A stretch of 52,110 nt of DNA from an uncultured Christensenella sp. (GTDB lineage: Bacteria > Bacillota > Clostridia > Christensenellales > UBA1242): assembly GCA_910584815.1 (NCBI GenBank), contig CAJUBT010000002.1, forward strand, positions 65,251 to 117,360, given 5' to 3'. Both the position numbers and the translations under genes were made by a program. The notes under the pieces were generated by a model, which saw only the letters and a program-made list of their open reading frames with translations, had not been told where the DNA came from and searched no databases. Every line of letters starts with the position of its first letter. Positions within the stretch are counted from its first letter, which is position 1. This document shows, in pieces, positions 8,401 to 16,656 of the stretch.

Positions 8401-9650
8401 TTTCCATCAAAACTAAACATAGTGTCTTCGCTAGATGCGTTACCACCATAAGTTTCATCACTAAAGAAATTATTTAAAGCGTTATCATCATCTCCATCAT
8501 TATTGGAGTTATTGTCATAAACAACATTTTGGTTGTTAACATCACCATCGCTAAAGTTATTGTTATATGCTTCGCTATTGGAAGAATTATCATTTTCGTT
8601 ATTAGTATCATTAATATAATTATTTGAAAATTCGCCATTATCATCTTGGCTATTATTACTTTCTAAAGAATTGTAGTCATCGTTATTTTGATTATCAAAA
8701 CTATCACTCGAAGAGTTTTCATTTTGGCTATTATTATCTCCAAAATTTTCACCACTTTGAATGTTTGAATTATTATAAACATCACCATAATTTTGGTTAT
8801 TTTCACTATCATTATAACCGTTATTTTGATTGTTTACATCATAATAATTATTGCTATTATTCTCTGTGTTTTCGCCATTATAATTTTGGTTATTTTCGTT
8901 ATTAAAATTATTGTTGTTATTCATATTATTATCTTCCAAAACACTTAAACCTTCTTCTTTTTCAGTATCGTTTGAGTTAATTAAACCATCTTTTTCAATA
9001 TTTAAATTTTGAAGATTATCATCTCTATAGCCTTCATTTAAGCCCAAAAACGCCTCATCAGCGTTTAATTTAGCATTTTTAGGTTGTTCTTCAAATTTAT
9101 TATTATTGTTTAAATCTATCTTTGTTTCGCTACCTATAAGGTCATTTACAGATAAATTTTCTTCCATTTCAGTTTCTTCATTTTCATCAAAATCATCATT
9201 ACTATCAAAAAAGTTACTTAAACTTTTACCTATGTTTTTTGGGCTTTCATAATCATCTTCTTCATTATTTTTATTTAAATAGGTATTATCTTCTTTAAAA
9301 GAATTATCGTTTTGATTAGAATTTGAAACCTTGTTATTTTCATTTTCGCCATCTTCAGTTTTAAAAAAGTCATCTAATTTTTCTGTTTTTTCATTGCTAA
9401 AAATGCCTAACTTATCGCCATTTAAAAGTTCATCTTTTTCTTTTAAAACATCCGTAGCGGAAACAAAATCTTCAAGAGAAATTTGATTATCCATTGGAGG
9501 AATGTAAGTTACAGAATCTTCTTCCTTATTTTCATCTTCTCTAACAAGTAACTCTTCCATTCCTATTTGACCATCAATAGCGGGTATGTTTTCCTGATTT
9601 AAACTTTCATCTAATTCATCATCGTTATTGATAAAATAGTCATCACTCAT
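5433..9650 (-). CDS. parC: Topoisomerase IV subunit A (ParC/GyrA family) with giant N-terminal extension
   Basis: The last ~800 of 1405 residues are a complete type IIA topoisomerase A subunit. They include a winged-helix/breakage-reunion domain (DGLKPVQRR, KYHPHGDTSVYD, catalytic Tyr719 in MRYTEARL), a tower and coiled-coil domain, and a beta-pinwheel C-terminal domain (about 1090-1405). No GyrA box (QRRGG) is visible, and the RYRDKG segment resembles clostridial ParC, so ParC is preferred over GyrA. Thr680 lies where quinolone-sensitive enzymes often have Ser. Residues 1-604 are a low-complexity extension rich in Asn, Asp, Glu and Ser, with poly-Asn stretches, in frame and without a stop. 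The Met at 605 has no ribosome binding site, so the extension is probably translated. The partner parE lies eight bases upstream, and a terminator follows. Confidence 0.8.
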   Translation of the reverse strand: MSDDYFINNDDELDESLNQENIPAIDGQIGMEELLVREDENKEEDSVTYIPPMDNQISLEDFVSATDVLKEKDELLNGDKLGIFSNEKTEKLDDFFKTEDGENENNKVSNSNQNDNSFKEDNTYLNKNNEEDDYESPKNIGKSLSNFFDSNDDFDENEETEMEENLSVNDLIGSETKIDLNNNNKFEEQPKNAKLNADEAFLGLNEGYRDDNLQNLNIEKDGLINSNDTEKEEGLSVLEDNNMNNNNNFNNENNQNYNGENTENNSNNYYDVNNQNNGYNDSENNQNYGDVYNNSNIQSGENFGDNNSQNENSSSDSFDNQNNDDYNSLESNNSQDDNGEFSNNYINDTNNENDNSSNSEAYNNNFSDGDVNNQNVVYDNNSNNDGDDDNALNNFFSDETYGGNASSEDTMFSFDGNVDSENNFENEIDNNNNEVSYNSDDEIKTENETFEDSSENNNNDNMNDEVDDSADSDTNFDNASSDDSIISDEGDNYQVAQVSNEETFEESDNTSELDNKEKVKLVEKQVRAKAPQKENYFENEENAKIIEDVDAINKDYEDVEVVVGKDAFADCDDASLETGKIEETEVSIKEKVYNENDGQDVVDGMLYKNLDTVLHESMIPYSEHVILDRALPRVEDGLKPVQRRILYSMLELGVTPDKPYRKSARIVGDCLGKYHPHGDTSVYDAMVRMAQPFNTNMLLVSGHGNFGSIDGDGAAAMRYTEARLAPISMELLRDLDKNTVKWGLNFDDTLKEPEILPGRFPNLLVNGATGIAVGLATNIPPHNLAEAIDGVVAYLNNPSIKLKEMLKIIKGPDFPTGAFVLNSSELYQAYETGRGKIYMRAKMHIESNGADKRYIVITELPYQVNKSSLLQKIALYKDEDRYGLGGISEVRDESDREGLRAVLRLKKDADIKAIYKSLLKNTELQSTFGINMVAIANGKPKQMGLLDIISYYAEYQREIIYRRSKFELEQAKEREHILSGLIIAIKNIDAVIKIIKTSQNTTEAKKRLKEKFNLSDRQAQAILDMRLAKLTSLEVYKLEEELKRIRELIKKLTAIIASKKLQKDIVKEEMLQIKRQYKQERKTKFAKAEEDLGSAPEPKEEANQKVVILKSVQNNFKCVSLKQYNYAQKDVTDNSTLLDTHTLKFETETNNTIIAFSSLGNCFKVNVKAFTLSRYRDKGVPEQSIFRELSSNETIVAIFDNNLTNKEGNFIFLTKYGMIKKTAHTEYSLLKKYYQGMKLKDDDEIIAVYEEPKNYTYIFVTKQGMVLNAENTDVPLQGRISGGVKGINLANNDYCVGVGLAGDGGEILAVTNKGFTKRVLVSNVDKSARYRKGLKFFTFTGDNGRELIYASVVTNPFTLGCVDNENNLHYRSTDHIPIESRTGKGKAVDRMKKSLNIVKAFAVNN

Positions 9651-9658
9651 TTTTTATT

Positions 9659-11605
9659 TTAATTTTCTCCCATTGCCATAAATGTGTCTACTTTGTTAAA
9701 GTCTACATATTCCGATAAATATTTTTTTCTTGCATCAACATCATCACCCATAAGCGTTGTTATTAATAATTCTGCATTAGCAAGGTCATCTATACCAACT
9801 CGCATTAAGGTGCGTTTGTTAGGGTCCATAGTTGTATCCCACAATTGTTCTGGGTTCATTTCTCCTAAACCTTTATAACGTTGAATTGCATACCCCTTAC
9901 CAAAACGCTTAATTGCTTCTGGCAATTCTTTATCGCTATAAACATATTCAACTTGGTCGCGTTTTGAAATTTTATATAATGGTGGCATACCAATGTATAC
10001 ATTACCATTTGTTATTAAATCTTTCATATATCTAAAAAAGAAAGTTAGCAGTATAGCACGAATGTGCGCACCATCTTGGTCCGCATCCGATAAAATTATA
10101 ACCTTATGAAATTTTAAACTTGAAATATCAAAGTCTTCACCAACTCCAGTTCCAAGTGCAGCAATTATAGTTCTTATTTCTTCATTCGCAAGAACTTGGT
10201 CAAAACGCTTTTTTTCTGCATTTAAAGGTTTACCACGAAGTGGCAAAATTGCTTGGAAAGCTCTATTTCTTGCTTGCTTTGCACTGCCACCAGCACTATC
10301 ACCCTCAACAATAAACAATTCGTTAAGTTCAGCCTTTCTGTTTGTGCAAACAGCAAGTTTGCCAACTAAGCTAGAATTTTCAATACTATTTTTTTGTCTT
10401 GTTAATTCTTTTGCTTTTTTAGCAGCTAACCTTACTCTTGCAGCACCTTTTGCTTTTTCCATTATTATGCTAGCAATTTTTTCGTTTTCTTTTTTAGAAA
10501 AAATGCTATCAAGTTCTCTTATAACAATACCTTCAACAACACTTTTTACTTCTGGATTTCCAAGTTTGGTTTTAGTTTGCCCTTCAAATTCTATGTTTCT
10601 CATTTTAACAGACAAAACAACAGTAATACCTTCCCTATAATCTTCACCTAAAAGGTTATCTTCCTTATCTTTTAAAAAACCTAATTTCCTTGCTGTGTCA
10701 TTCATAGCCTTTGTCAAGCCAGATTTAAAACCAACTTCGTGAGTTCCACCTTCACTTGTAGGAATATTGTTTACATATGAAAAAAAGCTTTCAGTGTAGC
10801 TATCAGTATATTGAATTGCAGCCGACAATTTAATTTTATCTGTTTCGGCTTCAAAATAAATTGCTGGTTTATAAAGAGGAGTTTTATAACCATTAATATA
10901 GGAAATGAAATCTACAAGACCACCATCATATTTATAGGTTTGAGTGGTTCCCTCTCTTTCATCTATAAAATCTATAGTAACACCCTTATTTAAAAAAGCA
11001 AGTTCTCTTAATCTCTTTCTTATAACGCCACTTTCAAGCATATTGTTTTGAAAAATTCGCTTATCTGGTAAAAAGGTTATGGTTGTGCCAGTTTTATCTG
11101 TTTTGCCTATTTCAGTTAAACTTTTTCTAACAACACCACCGTGAACTTTGCCTTTATCATCTTGTACACTTGCAAAACTAATTTCATACATCTTTCCATT
11201 TTTACAAATGGTTGCATTTAAATACTCACTAAGTGCATTTGTAACAGAAGCACCAACACCGTGAAGTCCGCCAGAGTAACTATAGTTGCTGGAGTCGAAC
11301 TTTCCACCAGCGTGCAACTTTGTAAAAACTAGTTCTGCACCAGAAATTTTGTAAGTAGGGTGAATATCAACAGGAATGCCTCTACCATCATCTTCTACAG
11401 TAGCACTGCCATCTGCGTGCAAAATTACAGTTATTTTAGAACCGAACCCATTTGCAACTTCATCCATACTATTATCAACAATTTCCCATAAAATATGGTG
11501 CACACCTTTGCTGCCTGTTGAACCAATATACATACCTGGACGAAGACGAACAGCATCTAACCCTTCTAAAACAACTAAATCCTTCGATTCATAACTCTTA
11601 GCCAC
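9659..11605 (-). CDS. parE: Topoisomerase IV subunit B (ParE/GyrB family)
   Basis: The 648-aa protein is the ATPase subunit of a type IIA topoisomerase. A GHKL ATP-binding domain carries RPGMYIGSTGS, EIVDNSMDE (the Asn-Asp pair that binds Mg-ATP), DGRGIP and SGGLHGVGASV. A transducer domain follows, then the TOPRIM domain with EGDSAGGSAKQ and DADQDGAHIR (acidic metal ligands), and a C-terminal GLGEMNPEQLW segment. The start is GTG, preceded by AAGGGGG about ten bases upstream. Eight bases separate it from the parC partner, so the two are one operon. GyrB cannot be excluded by eye; the DADQDGAHIR...PPLYKI block and the GyrA-box-less partner favour ParE. Confidence 0.8.
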   Translation of the reverse strand: MAKSYESKDLVVLEGLDAVRLRPGMYIGSTGSKGVHHILWEIVDNSMDEVANGFGSKITVILHADGSATVEDDGRGIPVDIHPTYKISGAELVFTKLHAGGKFDSSNYSYSGGLHGVGASVTNALSEYLNATICKNGKMYEISFASVQDDKGKVHGGVVRKSLTEIGKTDKTGTTITFLPDKRIFQNNMLESGVIRKRLRELAFLNKGVTIDFIDEREGTTQTYKYDGGLVDFISYINGYKTPLYKPAIYFEAETDKIKLSAAIQYTDSYTESFFSYVNNIPTSEGGTHEVGFKSGLTKAMNDTARKLGFLKDKEDNLLGEDYREGITVVLSVKMRNIEFEGQTKTKLGNPEVKSVVEGIVIRELDSIFSKKENEKIASIIMEKAKGAARVRLAAKKAKELTRQKNSIENSSLVGKLAVCTNRKAELNELFIVEGDSAGGSAKQARNRAFQAILPLRGKPLNAEKKRFDQVLANEEIRTIIAALGTGVGEDFDISSLKFHKVIILSDADQDGAHIRAILLTFFFRYMKDLITNGNVYIGMPPLYKISKRDQVEYVYSDKELPEAIKRFGKGYAIQRYKGLGEMNPEQLWDTTMDPNKRTLMRVGIDDLANAELLITTLMGDDVDARKKYLSEYVDFNKVDTFMAMGEN

Positions 11606-11785
11606 TTTCTAAAAGCCCCCTTATATACAATTATTGTTATAGAATTTTAACACACAATAAAAAATTCTCCTAACAATTATGCAAAAAAAATTAAAAAAAA
11701 TTGTTTATAATTCCATAATTTAAAATTTTGTAAATAAATATACATATTTGTAAATAATTATTCGCGGTTTATTTTTATAAAATTT

Positions 11786-11805
11786 GTGCATATACTACTT
11801 TTATG
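11786..11805 (+). promoter_or_regulatory. Possible leaderless promoter of murG
   Basis: TATACT at 11791-11796 lies only six bases before the murG ATG at 11803, and no Shine-Dalgarno sequence is present in the 25 bases upstream. A transcript starting the usual ~7 bases after this hexamer would begin at or next to the A of the start codon. The -35 match is poor. Confidence 0.35.
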
Positions 11806-12867
11806 AGTAAAATAATATTAACTGGAGGCGGAACAGGAGGGCATATTCTCCCTCATTTAAGCCTTAAACCACATTTAAAAAATAGTTTTGAAGAAATAGT
11901 TTACATAGGCACTCAAGAAGGGCTTGAATATGAAATTATTGGAAGAGAAAAAGACATTGAATTTGAAAAAATTAGTGCATTTAAACTTGACAGAAGCAAA
12001 ATTTTTAGCAATTTTTTGCTCCCATTTAAGGTTATTGGAAGTGTGATAGAAGCAAAAAAAGTGCTTAAAAAACACAAACCAGATGTTATATTTTCAAAAG
12101 GTGGCTTTGTTTCGGTTCCTGTTTGTATTGCAGGAAAATTACTTAAAATTCCAGTTGTTAGTCACGAATCTGACTTAACAATGGGGCTTGCCAATAAAAT
12201 TATTTACAAATTTTGCAACACCTTTTGCACAACTTTTCCAATTACTGCTAAAGGCTTAAAAAAAGCAGTGTATACGGGCTCTCCTATTCGACCAAGCGTG
12301 TTAAATGGAAATAAAAACAAAGGATATATTGAAACAGGTGTAGATAAACTTCGCCCAACACTTCTTGTAATGGGTGGTTCAACAGGGGCTTTAAGTTTAA
12401 ATGAGGCCTTATACGCTGCCCTACCTACTTTGCTAAAGCAATTTAATGTTGTGCACATAGTTGGTAAAGGAAAAGGAGATAAAACTAAGCGTTATAATAA
12501 TTATTGCCAAATTGAGTATTGCTATAATATTGAAGACATTTTTGCTATTAGCGACATTGTAATATCTCGTGCTGGCTCTAATGCCATTTACGAATTGCTT
12601 GCACTTACAAAGCCTATGATACTTGTGCCACTTCCAAAAGATGCCTCTCGTGGCGACCAAATAGACAATGCTAACTACTTTGAAAATTTAGGTTATAGCA
12701 AAACACTTTTACAAGAAAATATTACTACAGAAAAATTAATAGAAGAAATTAATTTACTTTACAGCAATAAAGATAAGTATATTTTAAATATGAAATCGGC
12801 AACAAATGTAACAAATGGTGCCGAAAATATTTATAAAGAAATTTTAAAAGTTGCAGAAAAAAAATAA
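11803..12867 (+). CDS. murG: MurG-type N-acetylglucosaminyltransferase
   Basis: The 354-aa protein is a GT-B glycosyltransferase of the MurG family, which adds GlcNAc to undecaprenyl-PP-MurNAc-pentapeptide (lipid I) to make lipid II at the inner membrane face. Visible are the N-terminal GGGTGGHILPHL loop, the FSKGGFVSVPV segment and SHESDLTMGLANK. C-terminal UDP-GlcNAc-binding elements are MGGSTGALSLN, SRAGSNAIYELLAL and PLPKDASRGDQIDNA. Length is normal. It is alone on the plus strand, divergent from parE and away from a division/cell-wall cluster, so it may be a second copy; the window cannot tell. No ribosome binding site was found. Confidence 0.85.
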   Translation: MSKIILTGGGTGGHILPHLSLKPHLKNSFEEIVYIGTQEGLEYEIIGREKDIEFEKISAFKLDRSKIFSNFLLPFKVIGSVIEAKKVLKKHKPDVIFSKGGFVSVPVCIAGKLLKIPVVSHESDLTMGLANKIIYKFCNTFCTTFPITAKGLKKAVYTGSPIRPSVLNGNKNKGYIETGVDKLRPTLLVMGGSTGALSLNEALYAALPTLLKQFNVVHIVGKGKGDKTKRYNNYCQIEYCYNIEDIFAISDIVISRAGSNAIYELLALTKPMILVPLPKDASRGDQIDNANYFENLGYSKTLLQENITTEKLIEEINLLYSNKDKYILNMKSATNVTNGAENIYKEILKVAEKK

Positions 12868-13030
12868 ACAATAACTTTAAAAATTATATTTGCTAATTTT
12901 GTAACAACTAAAAATTTGTTTTTAATATTATAAAAATATATTAAACTCAAATAATTTTTTTATTGTTTATTTTAACAATTTTAATTTAAAAATGGTTTTT
13001 AAAACTTATTCTATTTTTTTAAAATTAATT

Positions 13031-13067
13031 AAAAAAAAATTCCCTATTTTTAAAATAGGAAATTTTT
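13031..13067. terminator. Bidirectional terminator between convergent genes
   Basis: Arms AAATTcCCTATTTT / AAAATAGGaAATTT form a long hairpin flanked by A-runs and T-runs. It lies between the ends of murG (plus) and the 166-aa gene (minus) and could serve both. Confidence 0.7.
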
Positions 13068-13145
13068 TATAATTTAAATATGTTAATAATTTTAAAGAAT
13101 AAAATTATTAAATAAACTTGATTATAAGGTTATTTAAAAAAATAA

Positions 13146-13646
13146 TTATCCTTCCATTATAGGACCAAGGTCCAAAACATTGCCTAAAATTTCTTCATAT
13201 GCTTGCATCATATCTGCCTCAAAATCTTTACCTTTCCCAAGTTCGTTTGTAATAGAAGCAAAGAAACCATTAGCTATGCTACCAAATTTTGTTTTTTTGT
13301 TAGGGTCGGAAGCAACATCATAAAAAATATTAACAAAAACCGCACATATTGTGTTACGAGCAACTTTAAAGAAAAGAGCTTTTTTATCTGGGTCCTGAAG
13401 TAAGCTTTCCAGAACATAAACAACATTGTTATCAAAAGCAACATCTCTTTCTTTTTGTGGAAAAGTTACAAAAGCAACATTTACAGGGTCTTTAGTAAAT
13501 TCTTTACGCCTTTCTTTTGAAACCCCTTCTAATATATAATCAATAGTTTTTTCTTCATAATATCCTGCACAAGACACTAAAATTTCCTTTTTTTCTTGTT
13601 CGGTTTTTTCTTCCCAACTTTTATAGCCTTTAAAAAAGTCCGCCAT
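13146..13646 (-). CDS. Hypothetical 166-aa cytosolic protein
   Basis: I do not recognise this protein. It is soluble-looking, mostly helical by composition, with charged N-terminal residues (FKGYKSWEEKTEQEKKEIL), a hydrophobic middle segment (ARNTICAVFVNIFYDVA, about 97-113) and no signal peptide. An AAGGGGAAG site precedes the ATG. It is monocistronic: upstream is a TATAAT hexamer inside a 16-bp palindrome, downstream a shared terminator. Codon use and composition resemble the neighbours. Confidence 0.6.
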   Translation of the reverse strand: MADFFKGYKSWEEKTEQEKKEILVSCAGYYEEKTIDYILEGVSKERRKEFTKDPVNVAFVTFPQKERDVAFDNNVVYVLESLLQDPDKKALFFKVARNTICAVFVNIFYDVASDPNKKTKFGSIANGFFASITNELGKGKDFEADMMQAYEEILGNVLDLGPIMEG

Positions 13647-13670
13647 AAATTCTTCCCCTTTTTATAATCT

Positions 13671-13686
13671 TGTTATAATTATAACA
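13671..13686. promoter_or_regulatory. 16-bp palindrome overlapping a -10 hexamer
   Basis: TGTTATAATTATAACA is a perfect palindrome. On the minus strand it contains TATAAT preceded by TGTGT, with AAGACA 17 bases upstream as a plausible -35. This is the likely promoter of the 166-aa gene, and the palindrome could be a repressor site. In such AT-rich DNA, chance palindromes are possible. Confidence 0.4.
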
Positions 13687-13895
13687 CATCAAAATTAAAA
13701 TGTCTTTAACTTTTTATATTTTTTGTTATAAATTAATTATAACCTTTTTATTTTTTGTTAGCATAAAAATATAATTTGTTTATTATTTATTTTACTCTAA
13801 ACCTTAAACATCCTATTATTTAAAAACATTTCAAACTTAAGTTTTATTAACAAAAACATTCCTATTTCAATTAACTATGGTAGTTTAAAACAACA

Positions 13896-13936
13896 AAAAA
13901 AGTATATTTACCTAAACTAGGTAAATATACTTTTAA
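13896..13936 (-). terminator. Strong terminator after the GH95-like gene
   Basis: A perfect ~17-bp stem, AAAAGTATATTTACCTA pairing with TAGGTAAATATACTTTT around a 3-base loop, ends twelve bases after the stop codon of the glycoside hydrolase gene. Confidence 0.8.
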
Positions 13937-13947
13937 AACTTAAAATT

Positions 13948-16338
13948 TTAACTTTCAATAGTATTTTTGAAATAAATTTTTAAAACACAATTTTTATTTG
14001 CTTGTAAATTAAGGTCGTTAACAATATTGTTTTGTAAATCTACTTGAGAAATGTTAACTCCTTTAACCTTTTTAAGTCCTTTAGGCAAATTTAATGTTAC
14101 AAGAGTTGTTTTAGGCGATTTTAGTTTTAAAACCACAATTCCTCTTTTTATGTTAAAATCTAAATCTGCTTTTATTTGATTATCTAACACAACATTTTCA
14201 ACATTTCCCTTAACAAATTCCGAAGGCAAAGCATTAAACAAGGTTATTGAATCTTTACCAGAATTTATAAACATATTTTGAAGGGCATTACAAAAGCCTA
14301 TATTTTTGTCTATTTCAAAACTTGTGTATGGTTCATATTCAGCAATTCCCATACCACTATTATCTCCACTAGATAAAATTAGGTTACTGGTTAAGAAAGT
14401 TTTTAACATTGTTTTTATAATTTCATAACTATTAACACTATCTCCACAGGTGGCAAGTGCAGTTGACATATCACATAAATTGCCAGAATTAAATTTACCA
14501 AAAGAATTAATATAACGATATTTAATGGAATTTGAAACAATATCTTCAAATTCTTTTGTGCTTTCAAATGGCTTTAACCCAATGTTATAAGGGAATAAAT
14601 GAGGAATGTATGGGCTTGAATGATTGGTTTCAAATGCGTTTGAATTATATTCTTTAATATAACCATTTCTATCAATTTCAATATCTGGAACACTATCTAA
14701 AAGTTTTTGCCATCTTGAAATTTCTTCATCATCTTTAAACAAAACTTTGCTTAATGCCACAAGAGTTGAAAAAACATATTTTGCACAAACAAAATCGGCA
14801 GTACAATTTGAAGCTATGCTAAAACTATCATCGGTTTTTACATTGCTTGGAGTGTTATAAGGTGAATATCCAAAAGTTGTTTCTAATTTTTTAGTTGACT
14901 TATTTATGCTCATAAAGTCTTCATAAAAATAGCCTGCTTCTTCAACAATTTCATAGCCTTTTTCTTTTAAGAATTCAACATCTTCTGTATGCAAATAGTA
15001 TTGGTAAATCATAGCTGTTATGTAACTTGCAACATTATAGTTCATAATAACGCCTGGAACAGTACTTCCTGGCAAACCACTTTCTGGGGCTTCTAAAGAT
15101 GGTATAAAAATACCTTTGCAACCATATAAACGAGTTGAATTCTTTTTATAATCATCTAAGTTATCGTATATTTTATTAAAAATTGGCATTATATCTTTAG
15201 CCAAACCACTTTTAAAACAAAAATCTAACATTCTTTGTAAAGAAACATAGTTTTCTGTTGTGCTGCGATAAGCTTTATAATCTCCATTAAACAATCCAGA
15301 AGGGCTAATTTTATTACCAAAAGAACAAGCAAAAAGATGTTTGCCATACACATACATACTTTCAACTAAAGATAGTGGAACTTCGTTAGTTTTAGTTTCT
15401 AAATAAGCGTAATTAATATTATCGCTACCTTGACAATCTAAATTAATTTGAGTTGAAGAAACAATTTTAGAATGAATGTTTGTGTGTTCCTTAAGCAATT
15501 TATCGTAAGGCATTTTAATTAAAGCAAGTTCTTCTTCAAGGTCTGGAACAATCATTTCTTTCCTTGCACCAACAAAGGTTTTTGCAAGTATTAAAACTCT
15601 ATCAGCATTTTTAACACTAAATTTATCGGCAGTTTTTGTTATTGTTCCACCAGAACAAATAATTTTTGCAACACAGCCAAAATCGGTACCATCATCGTTT
15701 CTGGCAGAGAAAACAATATAATCTTTATCTGTTTTTGTTTCACCAGTTAAACCAACATCAAAACTTTCAAAATTTGCGGTTCTATTATTAGTTTTATCGT
15801 GCAAAGCAATGGTAAAGCTGCAAGCAATACGCTTAGAGGCATTTGCTTCAAGTTCATAACAAATAGTGTTATTTACTCGAGAAACAAAAATATTTCTATC
15901 AAACTTAACACCATTTTTTGTTTTATATGTAACTTTAACTTCTCCACTTTCTAAATTTATGCTTCTGGAATAATCTCCAATAGAACTATCTATAGGAGTG
16001 GTTAAAATAAAATCGCATAATGGCAAAGGAAAGGCACATTCTGGCTTATAATTTTTAGCAAGAAGTGCATTAGTTAGCACAGTTTCTGCTTCTTTATAAC
16101 TTAATGTGTCTAAATTTTTAGCAATATTTTTAACTTTATCGGAAACATCTGGCAAAACGCTAGTTTTACCTTGCCACCATAAATCTGTGTGATTTACAAT
16201 TATAGTCTCTCTGCCCACTCCGCCTAAAACATTTAAACCTATTGTACCATTACCTGTTGGTAAGCCTTCCCTCCAAGTGGAAAAGCTTGCATTTGCAGGG
16301 GTTACAAACTTTAAAATGTTTTTATTATTTTTGCCCAT
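13948..16338 (-). CDS. Glycoside hydrolase, GH95-like (alpha-L-fucosidase/galactosidase fold)
   Basis: The ~796-aa protein has the layout of family GH95. An N-terminal beta-sandwich carries WREGLPTGNGTIGLNVLGGV and NHTDLWWQG. An (alpha/alpha)6 barrel follows (about residues 290-700), then a C-terminal beta domain. There is no signal peptide, so it acts in the cytosol on imported sugars. ATG 16338 is preferred over 16350 because AAGGAG directly abuts the latter. The segment SFEIDKNIGF aligns with the family PFQIDGNFG block and keeps its catalytic Asp. The block expected to read TSPEN, holding the general-acid Glu, reads YSPYN, so activity or substrate may differ. It is monocistronic, divergent from a small HTH gene, with a strong terminator. 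Confidence 0.65.
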   Translation of the reverse strand: MGKNNKNILKFVTPANASFSTWREGLPTGNGTIGLNVLGGVGRETIIVNHTDLWWQGKTSVLPDVSDKVKNIAKNLDTLSYKEAETVLTNALLAKNYKPECAFPLPLCDFILTTPIDSSIGDYSRSINLESGEVKVTYKTKNGVKFDRNIFVSRVNNTICYELEANASKRIACSFTIALHDKTNNRTANFESFDVGLTGETKTDKDYIVFSARNDDGTDFGCVAKIICSGGTITKTADKFSVKNADRVLILAKTFVGARKEMIVPDLEEELALIKMPYDKLLKEHTNIHSKIVSSTQINLDCQGSDNINYAYLETKTNEVPLSLVESMYVYGKHLFACSFGNKISPSGLFNGDYKAYRSTTENYVSLQRMLDFCFKSGLAKDIMPIFNKIYDNLDDYKKNSTRLYGCKGIFIPSLEAPESGLPGSTVPGVIMNYNVASYITAMIYQYYLHTEDVEFLKEKGYEIVEEAGYFYEDFMSINKSTKKLETTFGYSPYNTPSNVKTDDSFSIASNCTADFVCAKYVFSTLVALSKVLFKDDEEISRWQKLLDSVPDIEIDRNGYIKEYNSNAFETNHSSPYIPHLFPYNIGLKPFESTKEFEDIVSNSIKYRYINSFGKFNSGNLCDMSTALATCGDSVNSYEIIKTMLKTFLTSNLILSSGDNSGMGIAEYEPYTSFEIDKNIGFCNALQNMFINSGKDSITLFNALPSEFVKGNVENVVLDNQIKADLDFNIKRGIVVLKLKSPKTTLVTLNLPKGLKKVKGVNISQVDLQNNIVNDLNLQANKNCVLKIYFKNTIES

Positions 16339-16656
16339 TTCTATTTCCATCTCCTTTTTAAAAGTTGTGTTAAACTATTTTTAAGCAAAACTTTCAATTA
16401 TACTAATATTATAAGTTAAATTATAGCAAATAAAACCCTTAATGTAAATTATAAAGTTTTATTTTTTTTGTTTTTTTTAATAAAAAATAAGTTTTTCATT
16501 TTAATTATAGAACATATGTTTGACAATTGGTTAAAATATGCTATAATACTTTTAAATATTTAATTTGTTGGTTCAATTTAATTTTGAATTTTTTATTTTT
16601 TTTGATTTGTTTGTTGTTTGTTATATTTTAGTTAATATTTATGGAAAGAGGAAGAA
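16339..16656. other. Divergent regulatory region between GH95-like gene and HTH gene
   Basis: This 318-base gap holds the strong plus-strand promoter with its LexA-like box (described separately). On the minus side are several TATAAT-like hexamers within 16390-16430 that could start the glycoside hydrolase message. No coding region was seen. Confidence 0.5.
16509..16547 (+). promoter_or_regulatory. Strong promoter overlapped by a LexA-like box
   Basis: TTGACA (16520-16525), a 16-base spacer and TATAAT (16542-16547) preceded by TGC form a near-ideal extended -10 promoter for the small HTH gene 110 bases downstream. AGAACATATGTTTG (16509-16522) overlaps the -35 and differs from the box at 3171 only in its first base, keeping GAAC-N4-GTTTG. 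This suggests LexA control of a second locus, by inference. Confidence 0.6.

Noticed and set aside
8213..8905. Open frames on the plus strand opposite the ParC extension, rich in His and Tyr
   Set aside because: They are antisense shadows of the Asn/Asp-rich repeats (AAT/GAT read backwards give ATT/ATC or, in other frames, His/Tyr codons) and have no ribosome binding site.
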